Below are positions 39,100 through 48,760 of a stretch of DNA of 52,702 nucleotides, in pieces. The notes beneath the pieces are model-generated. The model ran no database searches. It had not been told where the DNA came from and worked only from the letters and a program-made list of their open reading frames with translations. The position numbers and the translations under genes were made by a program. The DNA is from Methylobacter sp. (lineage in GTDB: Bacteria; Pseudomonadota; Gammaproteobacteria; Methylococcales; Methylomonadaceae): positions 1-52,702 of the forward strand of contig SCPZ01000010.1 in NCBI GenBank assembly GCA_004299305.1, given 5' to 3'. Position 1 is the stretch's first letter, and each line of letters opens with the position of its first letter.

Positions 39100-41819
39100 C
39101 TGATTTAAATCTTCGCGTTATTATTGGTGCCGTTACCGACGGTATACGCAATGGCATTAATGAAGTAGAAACCCGATTGGGCGCAATGGGGCGCAATATT
39201 ACATCGGCGTTCACCTCCATCCAGACCTTGATCAGCGTAAGCTTAGTCGGGGTAATGATCCATGCCGCCGTTGGAATTGCGCGGGGTTTTGATGTCATTA
39301 ACGCCAGTATTAAGACAGCTACAAAAGGCCTGCAAAATGAAGCAATTCCGGCGCTAAAGGATTTTGCCAAAACGACGCCGTATGATTTGGCGCAGGTATC
39401 AGAAGCCTTTGTAAAGCTGGTCAATTTTGGCTTGACTCCGTCTGAAGCAGCATTAACTAGCTATGGTAATACAGCCAGCGCCTTGGGAAAAAATCTCAAC
39501 CAAATGGTCGAAGCGGTAGCCGATGCTGTTACCGGTGAATTTGAGCGCTTAAAAGAATTTGGTATTAAATCGAAGGTTGAGGGTGACAATGTTGTTTTTA
39601 CCTTTCAAGGCGTTAAAACAACCGTAAAAAACAACGCCGCTGACATTGAAAAGTATTTGATTCGACTAGGCGAGGTAAATTTTGCCGGGGCAATGACCGA
39701 TAGGGCAAAAACGCTAGACGGTGCATTATCCAATTTGTCAGACAGTTGGAACAACTTGGTTTTAACGGTTATGCAATCCGGTTTTAGTGACTTTATCGCT
39801 GAAAGCGCACGTAGCGCTTCAGGGTCATTGGATGGCATTAGCAAATATATTGAATCGGGAGTCTTGCAAGCCAATATTGCCACGATTACTACCGCATTTG
39901 ACGGTATGGGCAGGGATGTAGTCCAGTCAATGGGCATTGTCACTGCCTATATTAAGCAGCAATTTGCCGAATGGAGTGCAGCTGGGAAAGATTCAGCGCA
40001 TACGCTAACGACAGAGTTTCAAAACTGGATGAATAACACCAGGTCATTTATCAAAATAATGACCGTTGAAGTTGCATCGATGTGGGACACGGTTAAAATC
40101 TTGACCGACTCAAGCTTACAGTCCATGCGCAAACCAATGGAGGCGCAGCAAGAGAGACTAGAGGGTATCAATAAGGCCCGTCAGGATAGTATCTCATCAA
40201 TTCTTGATGAGCACGCCACTCAGAAAGCCGCTAACAAAGATGCGATAGATGCCAGTGATGCCATAGTGAAATCACTGGAACGTGAGGCAGCAGCGCACGC
40301 AAAAAATGAAACCGATAGACTGGCAAAATTCAAAATAGGTGGCTCGCCAACGGATTCTGCAGGTAGCGGAAAAAAGAAAAAGGAGAAGAAACCAAAAGCG
40401 CCGCCCGTCGAATCAGAAATGCACGGCTTCGACTTCGGCTTAGAACAGCAAAAAATAGCCTTTGAAAAGTCTAACGCACTGCTTGATTTCTCTAAAGAAG
40501 CCGAGAAAGCCTATTGGGACAATATCATTGCCAATTATAAAGGCAATGCTAAAACCTTGGCTGACCTGAAAAAGAAAAGCGCCGATCTTGAATTGGGTAT
40601 CATCCGCGACAACGCCAAGCTTAAGCAGGACGTGCAGAAAGAGGCTATCGACTCGGAACATGCTGCCGCACTGGATGAGCTGGGCGTAAAAGAAGCCGCC
40701 TCGCAGCAACAGCTTGAGCTGGGCAATATCACCCAAGAACAACACCTGGCGAATTTACGAAACTTTGCCGCCGAGCGTCTGGCTATCGAGCAGAAGTCGC
40801 TTGACGACTACCGCAAGCTGTTAGGCGATGACGCGCTGGCTTTAGCGCAAAATCTGCACCAAAAAGAAGCGTTTGAGCGCGCTAGTGCTGCAAAAATTAA
40901 GGCCATTGAAACCCAAGAAAAACTATCAAAAAAAGAGCATTTCAAGCAGATGTTCGCGCCGTTTACTAATGCCCTGGAGCAGATGACCAACGGTATTTTG
41001 ACCGGCCAACAGACCGTTAAAAAAGCCATTCAAAATGTGGCTCAGTCCATGGTGGTCAGTTATGCCGCGTCGTTTATAAAAACCGGGGCGCTGGCGGCGG
41101 CCAGCTGGGCTTGGGAACTTACCGGGCATACCGCGAAAGAACAAGCCAAAGTTGGCGAGACTATTATTGGCGAGACTGAATGCACGGTTGCTACAGCAGC
41201 AGGTGCAGAAGCCAGGGATGGTATAGAAATCATGGCCGCCGCTAAATCCAGTATCAGGATGGCATGGTTAGCGGCGAAAGGGGCGTTCTCATCCGTCATG
41301 GCCTGGGTGCCATTTCCGCTTAATGTGGTGCTTGCACCCATAGCCGGAGCGGCGGCATTCATGGGGACTATGGCGCTAGGCTCAGCAAAAGGCGGAGAAT
41401 GGCAAGTCGGCAAAGACGGCAGCCCTTACATTCTGCACGAAAAAGAATCGGTCTTACCTGCCGGTGTTGCGGAAAACTTCCGCAAAGTGGTTGGCATCGT
41501 TAATGGTCACGTTGAAGCGCCCAATCATATCGCTGTCATTGATGAGTTATTCGCCTCAGGAAAAATAGCCAAAAACTTGGCCTTGCCGAGCTTTGCCCTG
41601 AATATGACGACACAGTCTCAGTCAGCCGCTAATGCCCTGGTGCGTGACCGACTCAGCGTCGACAGTGAGCGTAAATCAGCCGCTTCAAAGGCTGGAGAAA
41701 CCCATATTCACATGAACGGATTGATGCTGGCGCCTGAAGACTTTTTAAAGCAGCAAGGTAAAACCCTCGCCAGGATAGCTAAAGACGAAGCCCGTAAATT
41801 CAACACCGGTAAACGCTAA
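39096..41819 (+). CDS. Tape measure protein
   Basis: A 907-residue protein, the longest in the tail assembly block before the tip. The N-terminal NGINEVETRLGAMGRNITSAFTSIQT and the PYDLAQVSEAFVKLVNFGLTPSEAALTSYGNTASALGKNLNQMVEAVADAVTGEFERLKEFGIKSKVEGD stretch are typical of tape measure proteins. A long coiled-coil middle (about 440-620) and hydrophobic segments (about 640-770) follow. Its length sets tail length, giving a tail of moderate size. It overlaps the next gene by 1 bp. Confidence 0.92.
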   Translation: MTDLNLRVIIGAVTDGIRNGINEVETRLGAMGRNITSAFTSIQTLISVSLVGVMIHAAVGIARGFDVINASIKTATKGLQNEAIPALKDFAKTTPYDLAQVSEAFVKLVNFGLTPSEAALTSYGNTASALGKNLNQMVEAVADAVTGEFERLKEFGIKSKVEGDNVVFTFQGVKTTVKNNAADIEKYLIRLGEVNFAGAMTDRAKTLDGALSNLSDSWNNLVLTVMQSGFSDFIAESARSASGSLDGISKYIESGVLQANIATITTAFDGMGRDVVQSMGIVTAYIKQQFAEWSAAGKDSAHTLTTEFQNWMNNTRSFIKIMTVEVASMWDTVKILTDSSLQSMRKPMEAQQERLEGINKARQDSISSILDEHATQKAANKDAIDASDAIVKSLEREAAAHAKNETDRLAKFKIGGSPTDSAGSGKKKKEKKPKAPPVESEMHGFDFGLEQQKIAFEKSNALLDFSKEAEKAYWDNIIANYKGNAKTLADLKKKSADLELGIIRDNAKLKQDVQKEAIDSEHAAALDELGVKEAASQQQLELGNITQEQHLANLRNFAAERLAIEQKSLDDYRKLLGDDALALAQNLHQKEAFERASAAKIKAIETQEKLSKKEHFKQMFAPFTNALEQMTNGILTGQQTVKKAIQNVAQSMVVSYAASFIKTGALAAASWAWELTGHTAKEQAKVGETIIGETECTVATAAGAEARDGIEIMAAAKSSIRMAWLAAKGAFSSVMAWVPFPLNVVLAPIAGAAAFMGTMALGSAKGGEWQVGKDGSPYILHEKESVLPAGVAENFRKVVGIVNGHVEAPNHIAVIDELFASGKIAKNLALPSFALNMTTQSQSAANALVRDRLSVDSERKSAASKAGETHIHMNGLMLAPEDFLKQQGKTLARIAKDEARKFNTGKR

Positions 41820-42436
41820 TGACGTTATCGGTATTTCCCAGCTTGGACGGCCTGGAGTGGAACACCACCAAGCGCCCCGAATTTAAAACCGGCCTGTTCG
41901 AGGCGTTAAGCGGCCACGAAAGTCGTGTCAAGTTCCGGCAATACCCCAAATACACTTTTAAAGTGTCATTTGAGTTTTTGATTGAAAACCAGGATGAGGC
42001 GCAACTGACCGCGTTAATGGGCTTCATGCTGCAACAGGGCGGCATGTATCAAGCGTTTTTGTACACCGATCCCAACGATAATGCGGTCACCGGCCAGGTC
42101 ATCGGAACCGGCAACGGAACCCTAAGCACATTCCAGCTACTGCGCGATTATGGCGGTTTTACCGAGCCGGTCAATAATGTTAACGATACCGTGGCAGCGC
42201 CCAGCCTTTATATTGACGGCGTGTTAAAAACGCTGACGACACATTACACCCTGTCGTCAACCGGGCTTGTGACCTTTGGAACCGCTCCCGGCACCGGCGC
42301 TGTCATCAGCTGGACCGGCAGTTATTACTATCGGGTCCGGTTCACTGCTGAGGGTTACGATTTTACGCAATTGATGCGCGATCTGCACGAATGCCAGGAT
42401 GTCGAATTCATCGGCTCAGTGAGGAACGTGGTATGA
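41819..42436 (+). CDS. Distal tail protein, DUF2460
   Basis: A 205-residue protein with FPSLDGLEWNTTKRPEFKTGLFEALSGHESRVKFRQYPKYTFKVSFEFL near the start and FTAEGYDFTQLMRDLHECQDVEFIGSVRNVV at the end: the DUF2460 family. In gene transfer agents and siphoviruses it is the distal tail hub ring. It is the first of the tip cassette and is coupled to the DUF2163 gene by a 4-bp overlap. Confidence 0.9.
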   Translation: MTLSVFPSLDGLEWNTTKRPEFKTGLFEALSGHESRVKFRQYPKYTFKVSFEFLIENQDEAQLTALMGFMLQQGGMYQAFLYTDPNDNAVTGQVIGTGNGTLSTFQLLRDYGGFTEPVNNVNDTVAAPSLYIDGVLKTLTTHYTLSSTGLVTFGTAPGTGAVISWTGSYYYRVRFTAEGYDFTQLMRDLHECQDVEFIGSVRNVV

Positions 42437-43251
42437 AAACCGCCCACCCAGGCATACCTGAATTAGCCGTCGGCGTTATTTGCGAGACCTATAGAATTAC
42501 CCTCTCGAACGGAACGGCATTGTATTACACCACTGGCGATGTCGATATTAACTACTATGGTCAGACGTTTTTAGCCGGTGAGTTGATTTTTGACCGTGGC
42601 CCGATCAGGACGGTGGTCGGCGTTGAAGTGGACGATGTCGCCGTCACTGTTTATCCGGGCATCAACGGCAACTCGATACTGTCGCCGGAATTTGTCAACA
42701 ACGGCGGACTGGATTTGGCGTGGCTGACTATTTTTCGGGTTCGGCAAAATTATGGTGTGTGTTTGTTTGATGGGCTGATTTCCGATGCCACTGCCGACCG
42801 CAGCAAAGCCGAACTAATTGCCAGCGCCGGAACCCTGTTGCTGAATATCGATATGCCGCGCAACGTGTACACCGCAGGCTGCATTCATACCCTGTTTGAT
42901 AGTGGTTGCGGACTGATAAAAGCCAATTTTGCTAATCCCAGCGCGGTATTAAGCGGATCGACCCACCGGGTTTTGTTGTGTGGACTGACCCAGGCGTTGG
43001 GCTATTTCGACCTGGGCACCGTCACCTTTACCTCCGGCGCTAACAATGGCGTAACCCGTACGATTAGCTACTCCGATATAGGTAATATCAGGTTGTCCTA
43101 TCCGTTAAAAAATGCCCCGGAAGTCGGCGACACCTTTATAGCTTATCCTGGCTGCGATAAGCGCATGGCCGAGACCTGTGCCGGTAAATTCTCCAATTTG
43201 CCGCGTTATCGCGGCTTTCCGTTTATCCCTGTGCCTGAGGCGACCATTTAA
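42433..43251 (+). CDS. Tail tip protein, DUF2163
   Basis: A 272-residue protein read from the ATG at 42433, inside the end of the DUF2460 gene. Features: ICETYRITLSNGTALYYTTGDVDINYYGQTFLAGELIFDRGPIRTVVGVEVDDVAVTVYPG, then CIHTLFDSGCGLIK and PGCDKRMAETCAGKFSNLPRYRGFPFIPVPE, the DUF2163/BR0599 signature with its cysteine-rich end. In gene transfer agents the homologue is part of the tail tip that binds an iron-sulphur cluster. 1-bp overlap downstream. Confidence 0.9.
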   Translation: MKTAHPGIPELAVGVICETYRITLSNGTALYYTTGDVDINYYGQTFLAGELIFDRGPIRTVVGVEVDDVAVTVYPGINGNSILSPEFVNNGGLDLAWLTIFRVRQNYGVCLFDGLISDATADRSKAELIASAGTLLLNIDMPRNVYTAGCIHTLFDSGCGLIKANFANPSAVLSGSTHRVLLCGLTQALGYFDLGTVTFTSGANNGVTRTISYSDIGNIRLSYPLKNAPEVGDTFIAYPGCDKRMAETCAGKFSNLPRYRGFPFIPVPEATI

Positions 43252-43739
43252 TGCAACAGCCTGATTTTACCGATAACATCCCTTCAAGGGATGTTACCGG
43301 TCACACCACTACTCAGGATGCGCGAGCCGCCATTATCGCCGAAGCCCGCCGCTGGATTGGCGCAACCTGGCACCATCAGGCCTGCATTCCGTATCAGGCC
43401 GTTGACTGCGGTCAGCTCCTGATCGATGTCTACGTCAAATGCGGCTTGATTGAGCGACCCGAGACCCTTTATTGTCCTCGCGACTGGGCGCTGCATCGTG
43501 ATGGCGAGCAGTATCTGCTCGATATAGTCGAGCAATACGCGCATCAAGTCGATGCACCGCTGCCCGGTGACGTGGCATTGTGGAGAATTGGCCGCGTGTT
43601 CAGCCATGCCGCTATCGTCATCGACTGGCCGACTATCATTCACGCCAATAGTGATGAGAACGTAACCGTCGCCGACGCGTCATGCTGCAAGCTAGCGCAA
43701 CGCGAAGTGCGTTTTTATTCTATTTTCGGAGATCGATAA
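43251..43739 (+). CDS. NlpC/P60-type tail peptidase
   Basis: A 162-residue protein with the NlpC/P60 catalytic triad: C53 (YQAVDCGQLLIDVYVKCG), H119 (VFSHAAIVI) and H131 (PTIIHAN). Such tip-associated peptidases cut peptide cross-links of peptidoglycan during DNA entry. Placement after DUF2163 and before the hub is the standard order in GTA-like tails. Ends on the next start. Confidence 0.9.
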   Translation: MQQPDFTDNIPSRDVTGHTTTQDARAAIIAEARRWIGATWHHQACIPYQAVDCGQLLIDVYVKCGLIERPETLYCPRDWALHRDGEQYLLDIVEQYAHQVDAPLPGDVALWRIGRVFSHAAIVIDWPTIIHANSDENVTVADASCCKLAQREVRFYSIFGDR

Positions 43740-45028
43740 TGTCATTATTTGGCGGCGGAAATAGTAGCGCCGGGGCGGAACAACCCGCCATATCGGCCCT
43801 ATCCATTCAAACAGCCGGATTCGGCGTGGCCATGCAGATATGCTGGGGCACTAACCGGGTATCGCCAACATTGGGCTACACCAGCAATTTTATCGCCACG
43901 CCACATCAGTCAAGCGGCGGCGGAAAAATGGGCGGGGGCAGCGGCGGAAGTACGACTTATACCTATTCCTCGACCATCCTGATGTTTGTCTGCGAGGGCG
44001 AAATCAGGAACTTCGGCAAGGTATGGAAGGATAAAGACATTTACGCGGATATTAGCGCCGCCGGGTTTACTTTTTCCAAAACAGGCACCTATCCGCAAAC
44101 TAACTGGGGCTTTTTAGATACCAATCACCCAACCGAAGCGCTGGCCTATAACGGCACCGCCCTGGTTGCGGCCAGCGGCTATGCGTTAAGCGGCAGCGCC
44201 ACCCTGGGCAACCATTCAACCGAAGTGGCGGGCCGCTGTTTAAGCGCTACGGATACCGATCAAAACTACACCGATGCGCATATTAGAGATGTGCTTAGCG
44301 ATTTTTTGACCAACCCGCATTTCGGCGCTATCGATGCCAAAACAGCGGTGTTGACGCTGGACACCGACCGAATGCACGACTATTGCCAGGCCTGCGGCTT
44401 CCTGATCAGCCCGGTGCTGAGCAGCCAAAAACCTGCGCATGAGTATTTAACCGAATGGGCTACCGTCGCCAATGCCGGAATAGTCTGGAGCGAGGGCAAG
44501 TTAAAGTTCATCCCCTACGCCGACGAATCGTTTACCGGCAACGGCGTAACATTCACCGCCGACAACACTATTCGCTATGCCTTCGATGACGATAATATCG
44601 CTGAACCGATCAAACCTAAGCGTAAAAAGTCGATCGATGCATTTAATAGTGTCCCATTTGAGTGTTTAGACCGAGCTAACGATTACAACAAATTCGCCGA
44701 TTCAGCAAAAGACCAGGCATCAATAGAACAACCTGGCGTAGGCTTAAGGCCAGCCAGCACGATGGTCCTGGACTGCATCTGCCTGCCCGGCATCGCCATA
44801 CAAATAGCCCATATCCAACTGGTGCGCGGCCTGTACATCCGCAACGAATACACGATCCAAACCTGGTGTGATGCCGATCTGCTGGAACCGCTGGATTTTA
44901 TCAGTATCACTGACGTGGGTTTAGGCTTGAATGCCGCCCGCTGCCGGATAACCGCTATCGAAGATGACCAGGAAGGTAAATTGACTATCACTGCCGAAGA
45001 AGCACCGGAGGGCGTCTACAATGGCTAG
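43739..45028 (+). CDS. Tail hub protein (gpJ-like, short form)
   Basis: A 429-residue protein read from the ATG at 43739. Features: a Gly-rich N-terminal loop with GGGKMGGGSGGSTTYTYSSTILMFVCEGEI, MHDYCQACGFLISPVLSSQKPAHEYLTEWATVANAGIVWSEGKLKFIPYAD, and a C-terminal domain with VRGLYIRNEYTIQTWCDADLLEPLDFISITD. This is the phage-tail-3/GTA hub family. It sits under the tube as the baseplate hub and is followed by the tip gene with an 8-bp overlap. Confidence 0.82.
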   Translation: MSLFGGGNSSAGAEQPAISALSIQTAGFGVAMQICWGTNRVSPTLGYTSNFIATPHQSSGGGKMGGGSGGSTTYTYSSTILMFVCEGEIRNFGKVWKDKDIYADISAAGFTFSKTGTYPQTNWGFLDTNHPTEALAYNGTALVAASGYALSGSATLGNHSTEVAGRCLSATDTDQNYTDAHIRDVLSDFLTNPHFGAIDAKTAVLTLDTDRMHDYCQACGFLISPVLSSQKPAHEYLTEWATVANAGIVWSEGKLKFIPYADESFTGNGVTFTADNTIRYAFDDDNIAEPIKPKRKKSIDAFNSVPFECLDRANDYNKFADSAKDQASIEQPGVGLRPASTMVLDCICLPGIAIQIAHIQLVRGLYIRNEYTIQTWCDADLLEPLDFISITDVGLGLNAARCRITAIEDDQEGKLTITAEEAPEGVYNG

Positions 45029-48000
45029 AGGCGATTATCAACGTGCCGGGGGGCATAAGCCGAATAATACCTACGTCCCGGCACTGGTCAACCCGCCGAC
45101 GATTTTTATTGCCCCGTCGGAACACACGGTTTCGGGCGGCGAAATCTGGATGGCGGTATCGTGCAATGACACTAACTATGGTGGTTGTGTTATCCATGCA
45201 TCAAACGATAACTCGCATTATTACATCATTGGCCGGATGCGCAGTAAATCAACCCACGGCGTGTTGACATCGGCATTGGTCAGCGCTACCGGAACCGATA
45301 CCGCGCACACGCTTTCAGTTGATGTGCATTTATCCGGTGGAACCATTGACGGCGTCAGTCAGACTACAATTGATACCCATGACTCCTTATGCTATGTCGG
45401 CGGCGAGTTTTTAGCCTATAAAGATGCAGCGCTCAGTTCTGGTATCGGTTACTACAACCTTAGCCATTTACAGCGCGGTTTGTACGGATCAACGCCGGGA
45501 GCCGTCAGCGGCGCGCCGTTTGTGCTGTGCAATGAGCAATTATTTAAATACCGGTTTAACCGCAATCTGGCCGGTAGCACCATCTATTTAAAATTCCAGG
45601 GCTTCAACGGTGTAGAGAGCGGTTATCAGGACCTGGCGAGCATTACCGCCTATCCGTTTTATGTCAGCTCTGACGGTGGCATCAAAGCGCTGCAAAGCGA
45701 CATCACTTTGCTGCAAGAGGCTATCGGGGCGCTACCGGGAGCGCCTAGCAATAATCCGGTTCCCAGCGGAATTCAGGTGATTAACCGGGTCAACAGCACT
45801 CGCGAGATAACCCTGGTTTGGGATGCGTATAGCCAAGGGCCATTAAAAGCCAATTATTTAGCGGTATTTTTTAAGCCGATTTCCACACCTGGCGATGTAA
45901 TAACATCAACAGATCCATCACGATTGGTTTCAGTACATGCTACATCAGCCGTTTTTAGCGGCCTTAGCCCTGATGTTGAGTATAAATTCGGCATTGCCGC
46001 TGTCAAGGTAGTCGGCAGCACCGTTGAATCAACGGCTATTATTCAGCCGACAGCCTTGCCCGATTGGCTGGTTGCACCAGGTTCCGTCGATTACACCGGG
46101 AAAATAGGCGGGATTGAGGTCGGCACCGTGTTGTTCGACCTGAATGCGGCGAAGGACGATATTAACTCAATATTGGCGGATGGTAAGTTGTCGCCGCTCG
46201 AAAAGAACGGCATTCGTAAAGAGTGGGAAGGGATAGTCGATGAAAAATCACTACTGGATGCACAGGCGGACGCTTACGCAATAACCGCTAAAAAAACGGC
46301 TTATGACAATGCGTATACAGAGCTGGGCAATTATCTCAATAACACCACGGCGCCGAGCTGGAATGCGGCAACCATTCCGCAGTGGATTAATGACACCAAT
46401 ATTACGCTACTAACCACGCTGCCTGGGGCGACGCCGGCAGCGGCAAAAACGGCGTATCGCGCGGCCTGGGTGACGTATTACACAGCCAGAATTGCGTTAA
46501 CACAAGAGATCGCCGATCGGGCCAAAGCGATTGCCGATGTGGCTCAAACGGCGGCGGCTACTGCGCTTAGTGCTGCAAGCACGGCACAAACAGCGGCCAA
46601 CACGGCAAATCAAGATTTAGCCACTATCGCCAAAGACGGCATATTGTCAAAAATCGAGAAAAAACGTGTCATCTTGGACTATAACGCGATTCTCGATGAA
46701 AAAGCCGACATTGATGCGAAAGCGGCTGATATGGGCTTGGCCGCCGATGCGTTGAAAACCGCTTATGATGATTCAATCGCGCACCCAAGCACAGGACTGA
46801 CCGCGTATCTGGCGACATTAACCAGCCCTACTGCCTGGAATGACGTATCCGATGCGACCGGCGGAGCAACAACTATTGTCGGCTCTACCTTCCGGGCTAA
46901 ATTTAAGGCCGTCTACACAGCACGACAAGCATTACTCAATGCTATTACAGCTGAAGCGGCTAAACGGGCGGTTTGGGGCGATAACATCACAGGTAAGCCC
47001 GGAACTGTTGGCGGTTATGCCACGGATTTTGGCACGGCTAACTTTACAGGATTAATCACCGGATCGGCTGGTATTGATATTACCGGTACAGCTAGATTTA
47101 CAGGACTGCATAGAGATGCTGACGGTGTAGATGCTGCCGCAATAATGTCAAATGGCGGCAATGGAACTATCAATGGAGGTTATGGATGGATTAATGGAAC
47201 TTTAAATAATGGTCACGGCTACTTTGGGGCTTACTGGGGATTAGGCGCAGGGGGAGGTGTACGTGGGTTAGCCGCAGGTACGGGTGCAGGTGTGCTCGCT
47301 CAGAATGTGGGCCCAGGACCGGCATTAAGGGTTGAAGGGCCAATGGAGGTGACAAGCGGAACTAAGGTTGTCAATCTGAACGCGGATAAGTTAGATGACC
47401 TTAGCTCGCCATCGTATCTAAACGCGGAATTAAACCTGACAGCTAACGGCTATTTAACGAGTTTCAATCTAACTAATCCGTCATCGCCGACCGTGTTAGG
47501 GCATATAACCTTGGCAGGCATTGGCGCTGAAGCGGCAAGCAGTAAAGGCATGGCGGGAGGGACATGTCCGCTGGGCCTCGATATTAAAATAGATCCCATT
47601 TATCTGCCCGTTTCAATTACAGGACAGCTGCAATACCAAGGCGCACGGGACATGTCCGCAGCACTCCCCGCCGCATCATCAACCAATCATGGCTGGTATT
47701 ACATTACATCGGTCGCGGGCAATGGCTATAACATTGGCGACTGGGCTGTCAGCAACGGCGCATCGTGGGATAAGGTGGACAATACTGACGCAATCAGTTC
47801 GTTTAATGGACGGACAGGGGCGATTAACTTATTGGCCTCCGATATACCGAACTTAGATTGGAGCAAGATCTCTTCAGGAACACCATCCACTCTGGGTGGT
47901 TACGGAATCACCAATGCCCTTGCCGAAGGAAATCGTCTTTCGGAGATAGCTGTTGCGGGTTCTACTGCGCAAGCTACGGCCCGAGCTAACCTGGGTGTTC

Positions 48001-48563
48001 CTGGCAAGGCATCAAATGACACAATTGCAGCCAACTGGACATTCTCAGGTCAGCAAGCATTCACCTATGTTGGTGCAGCGCCGTTCACAGTTGCCAGTAC
48101 GATGCTTGTAATTAATCTAAATGCCGACCGACTTGATGGTCAAGACGGCGCTTATTATCTTGATTGCAGTAATTTTACGGGCACGTTAGCAGCAGCCAGA
48201 GTGCCGACGCTTAATCAGAATACAACAGGTAGCAGCGGCTCATGCACAGGAAACGCTGGAACAGTTACTAACGGTGTGTACACTACGGATAGAAATTCCA
48301 ACAGCGGTGCTGGCTTTGTAGGTGTAAGTGTAGGCTATAGAATTCAATTTAAAGATAGCTCGGGGCAGTTTATAAGCTTATTAGCAAATAATAATTCTAC
48401 GAGCAGGACTTATAATTTCCCTGATCTATCGGGTAATGTGGTGATAGCGGCCTCTGCATCCACAATAGGGACAGCGGTAACGGGAACTCACACCAATATT
48501 GTTAAATGGGTGCCGTACAGCGAAAGCGGGGTATTGTTAGGGTATCTTCCTGTATATTCGTAA
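45021..48563 (+). CDS. Tail tip / host-specificity protein
   Basis: A 1180-residue protein. The N-terminal 230 residues continue the hub fold (GEFLAYKDAALSSGIGYYNLSHLQRGLYGST). A fibronectin-III-like domain follows at about 250-345 (NSTREITLVWDAY...VSVHATSAVFSGLSPDVEYKFGIAAV). Then come two long helical repeats of about 150 residues each beginning DGKLSPLEKNGIRKEW and DGILSKIEKKRVILDYN. The C-terminal fibre has (V)INLNADKLD/LNADRLDGQDG repeats and a Gly/Ser tip. It carries the receptor-binding part and decides host range. Confidence 0.85.
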   Translation: MARGDYQRAGGHKPNNTYVPALVNPPTIFIAPSEHTVSGGEIWMAVSCNDTNYGGCVIHASNDNSHYYIIGRMRSKSTHGVLTSALVSATGTDTAHTLSVDVHLSGGTIDGVSQTTIDTHDSLCYVGGEFLAYKDAALSSGIGYYNLSHLQRGLYGSTPGAVSGAPFVLCNEQLFKYRFNRNLAGSTIYLKFQGFNGVESGYQDLASITAYPFYVSSDGGIKALQSDITLLQEAIGALPGAPSNNPVPSGIQVINRVNSTREITLVWDAYSQGPLKANYLAVFFKPISTPGDVITSTDPSRLVSVHATSAVFSGLSPDVEYKFGIAAVKVVGSTVESTAIIQPTALPDWLVAPGSVDYTGKIGGIEVGTVLFDLNAAKDDINSILADGKLSPLEKNGIRKEWEGIVDEKSLLDAQADAYAITAKKTAYDNAYTELGNYLNNTTAPSWNAATIPQWINDTNITLLTTLPGATPAAAKTAYRAAWVTYYTARIALTQEIADRAKAIADVAQTAAATALSAASTAQTAANTANQDLATIAKDGILSKIEKKRVILDYNAILDEKADIDAKAADMGLAADALKTAYDDSIAHPSTGLTAYLATLTSPTAWNDVSDATGGATTIVGSTFRAKFKAVYTARQALLNAITAEAAKRAVWGDNITGKPGTVGGYATDFGTANFTGLITGSAGIDITGTARFTGLHRDADGVDAAAIMSNGGNGTINGGYGWINGTLNNGHGYFGAYWGLGAGGGVRGLAAGTGAGVLAQNVGPGPALRVEGPMEVTSGTKVVNLNADKLDDLSSPSYLNAELNLTANGYLTSFNLTNPSSPTVLGHITLAGIGAEAASSKGMAGGTCPLGLDIKIDPIYLPVSITGQLQYQGARDMSAALPAASSTNHGWYYITSVAGNGYNIGDWAVSNGASWDKVDNTDAISSFNGRTGAINLLASDIPNLDWSKISSGTPSTLGGYGITNALAEGNRLSEIAVAGSTAQATARANLGVPGKASNDTIAANWTFSGQQAFTYVGAAPFTVASTMLVINLNADRLDGQDGAYYLDCSNFTGTLAAARVPTLNQNTTGSSGSCTGNAGTVTNGVYTTDRNSNSGAGFVGVSVGYRIQFKDSSGQFISLLANNNSTSRTYNFPDLSGNVVIAASASTIGTAVTGTHTNIVKWVPYSESGVLLGYLPVYS

Positions 48564-48580
48564 TCAATTCTCTGTCGGAG

Positions 48581-48655
48581 GGCGTCCAACTATTAGCAAA
48601 TAAAGTATTAAAAAACGAAAAAATCCAAGTTAACGGCGTCCAAGTATTAACAAAT
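48581..48655. repeat. Subterminal repeats at the right prophage end
   Basis: Two copies at 48581-48602 (GGCGTCCAACTATTAGCAAA) and 48635-48655 (GGCGTCCAAGTATTAACAAA), plus a shorter TCCAAGTTAAC at 48624-48634. All share the GCGTCCAA core with the terminal repeat and point the same way. They are the probable R2/R3-like transposase-binding sites of this phage. Confidence 0.85.
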
Positions 48656-48734
48656 TAATTTTTATTCGATTTTTGTAAAAAAAACAATAAATTCAATTGC
48701 TTATTAAAAATCGATTAAAAAATATTTTCACTGG

Positions 48735-48760
48735 AAAGCGTCCAACTATTCCAATAGCAA
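48735..48760. repeat. Right prophage end (terminal inverted repeat)
   Basis: Exact inverted copy of 10638-10663, starting AAAGCGTCCAACTATTCCAA and ending ATAGCAA. Host sequence leading to mxaF begins just after it. Confidence 0.9.

Larger units (their letters stand above)
10638..48760. mobile_element. Mu-like transposable siphovirus prophage, complete
   Basis: A 38,123-bp element bounded by perfect 26-bp inverted repeats. It encodes repressor, Ner-like protein, MuA-type transposase, MuB-type ATPase, Mor-type activator, holin, GH19 endolysin, both terminase subunits, portal, scaffold, capsid and a full long tail set. Gene order up to the head genes follows Mu. Tail genes (tape measure, DUF2460, DUF2163, NlpC/P60, hub) are of the siphovirus/gene-transfer-agent type, as in B3/D3112-like transposable phages. 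No essential module appears broken. A clean 5-bp target duplication, expected for Mu-type insertion, was not found at the outer borders. Confidence 0.92.
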
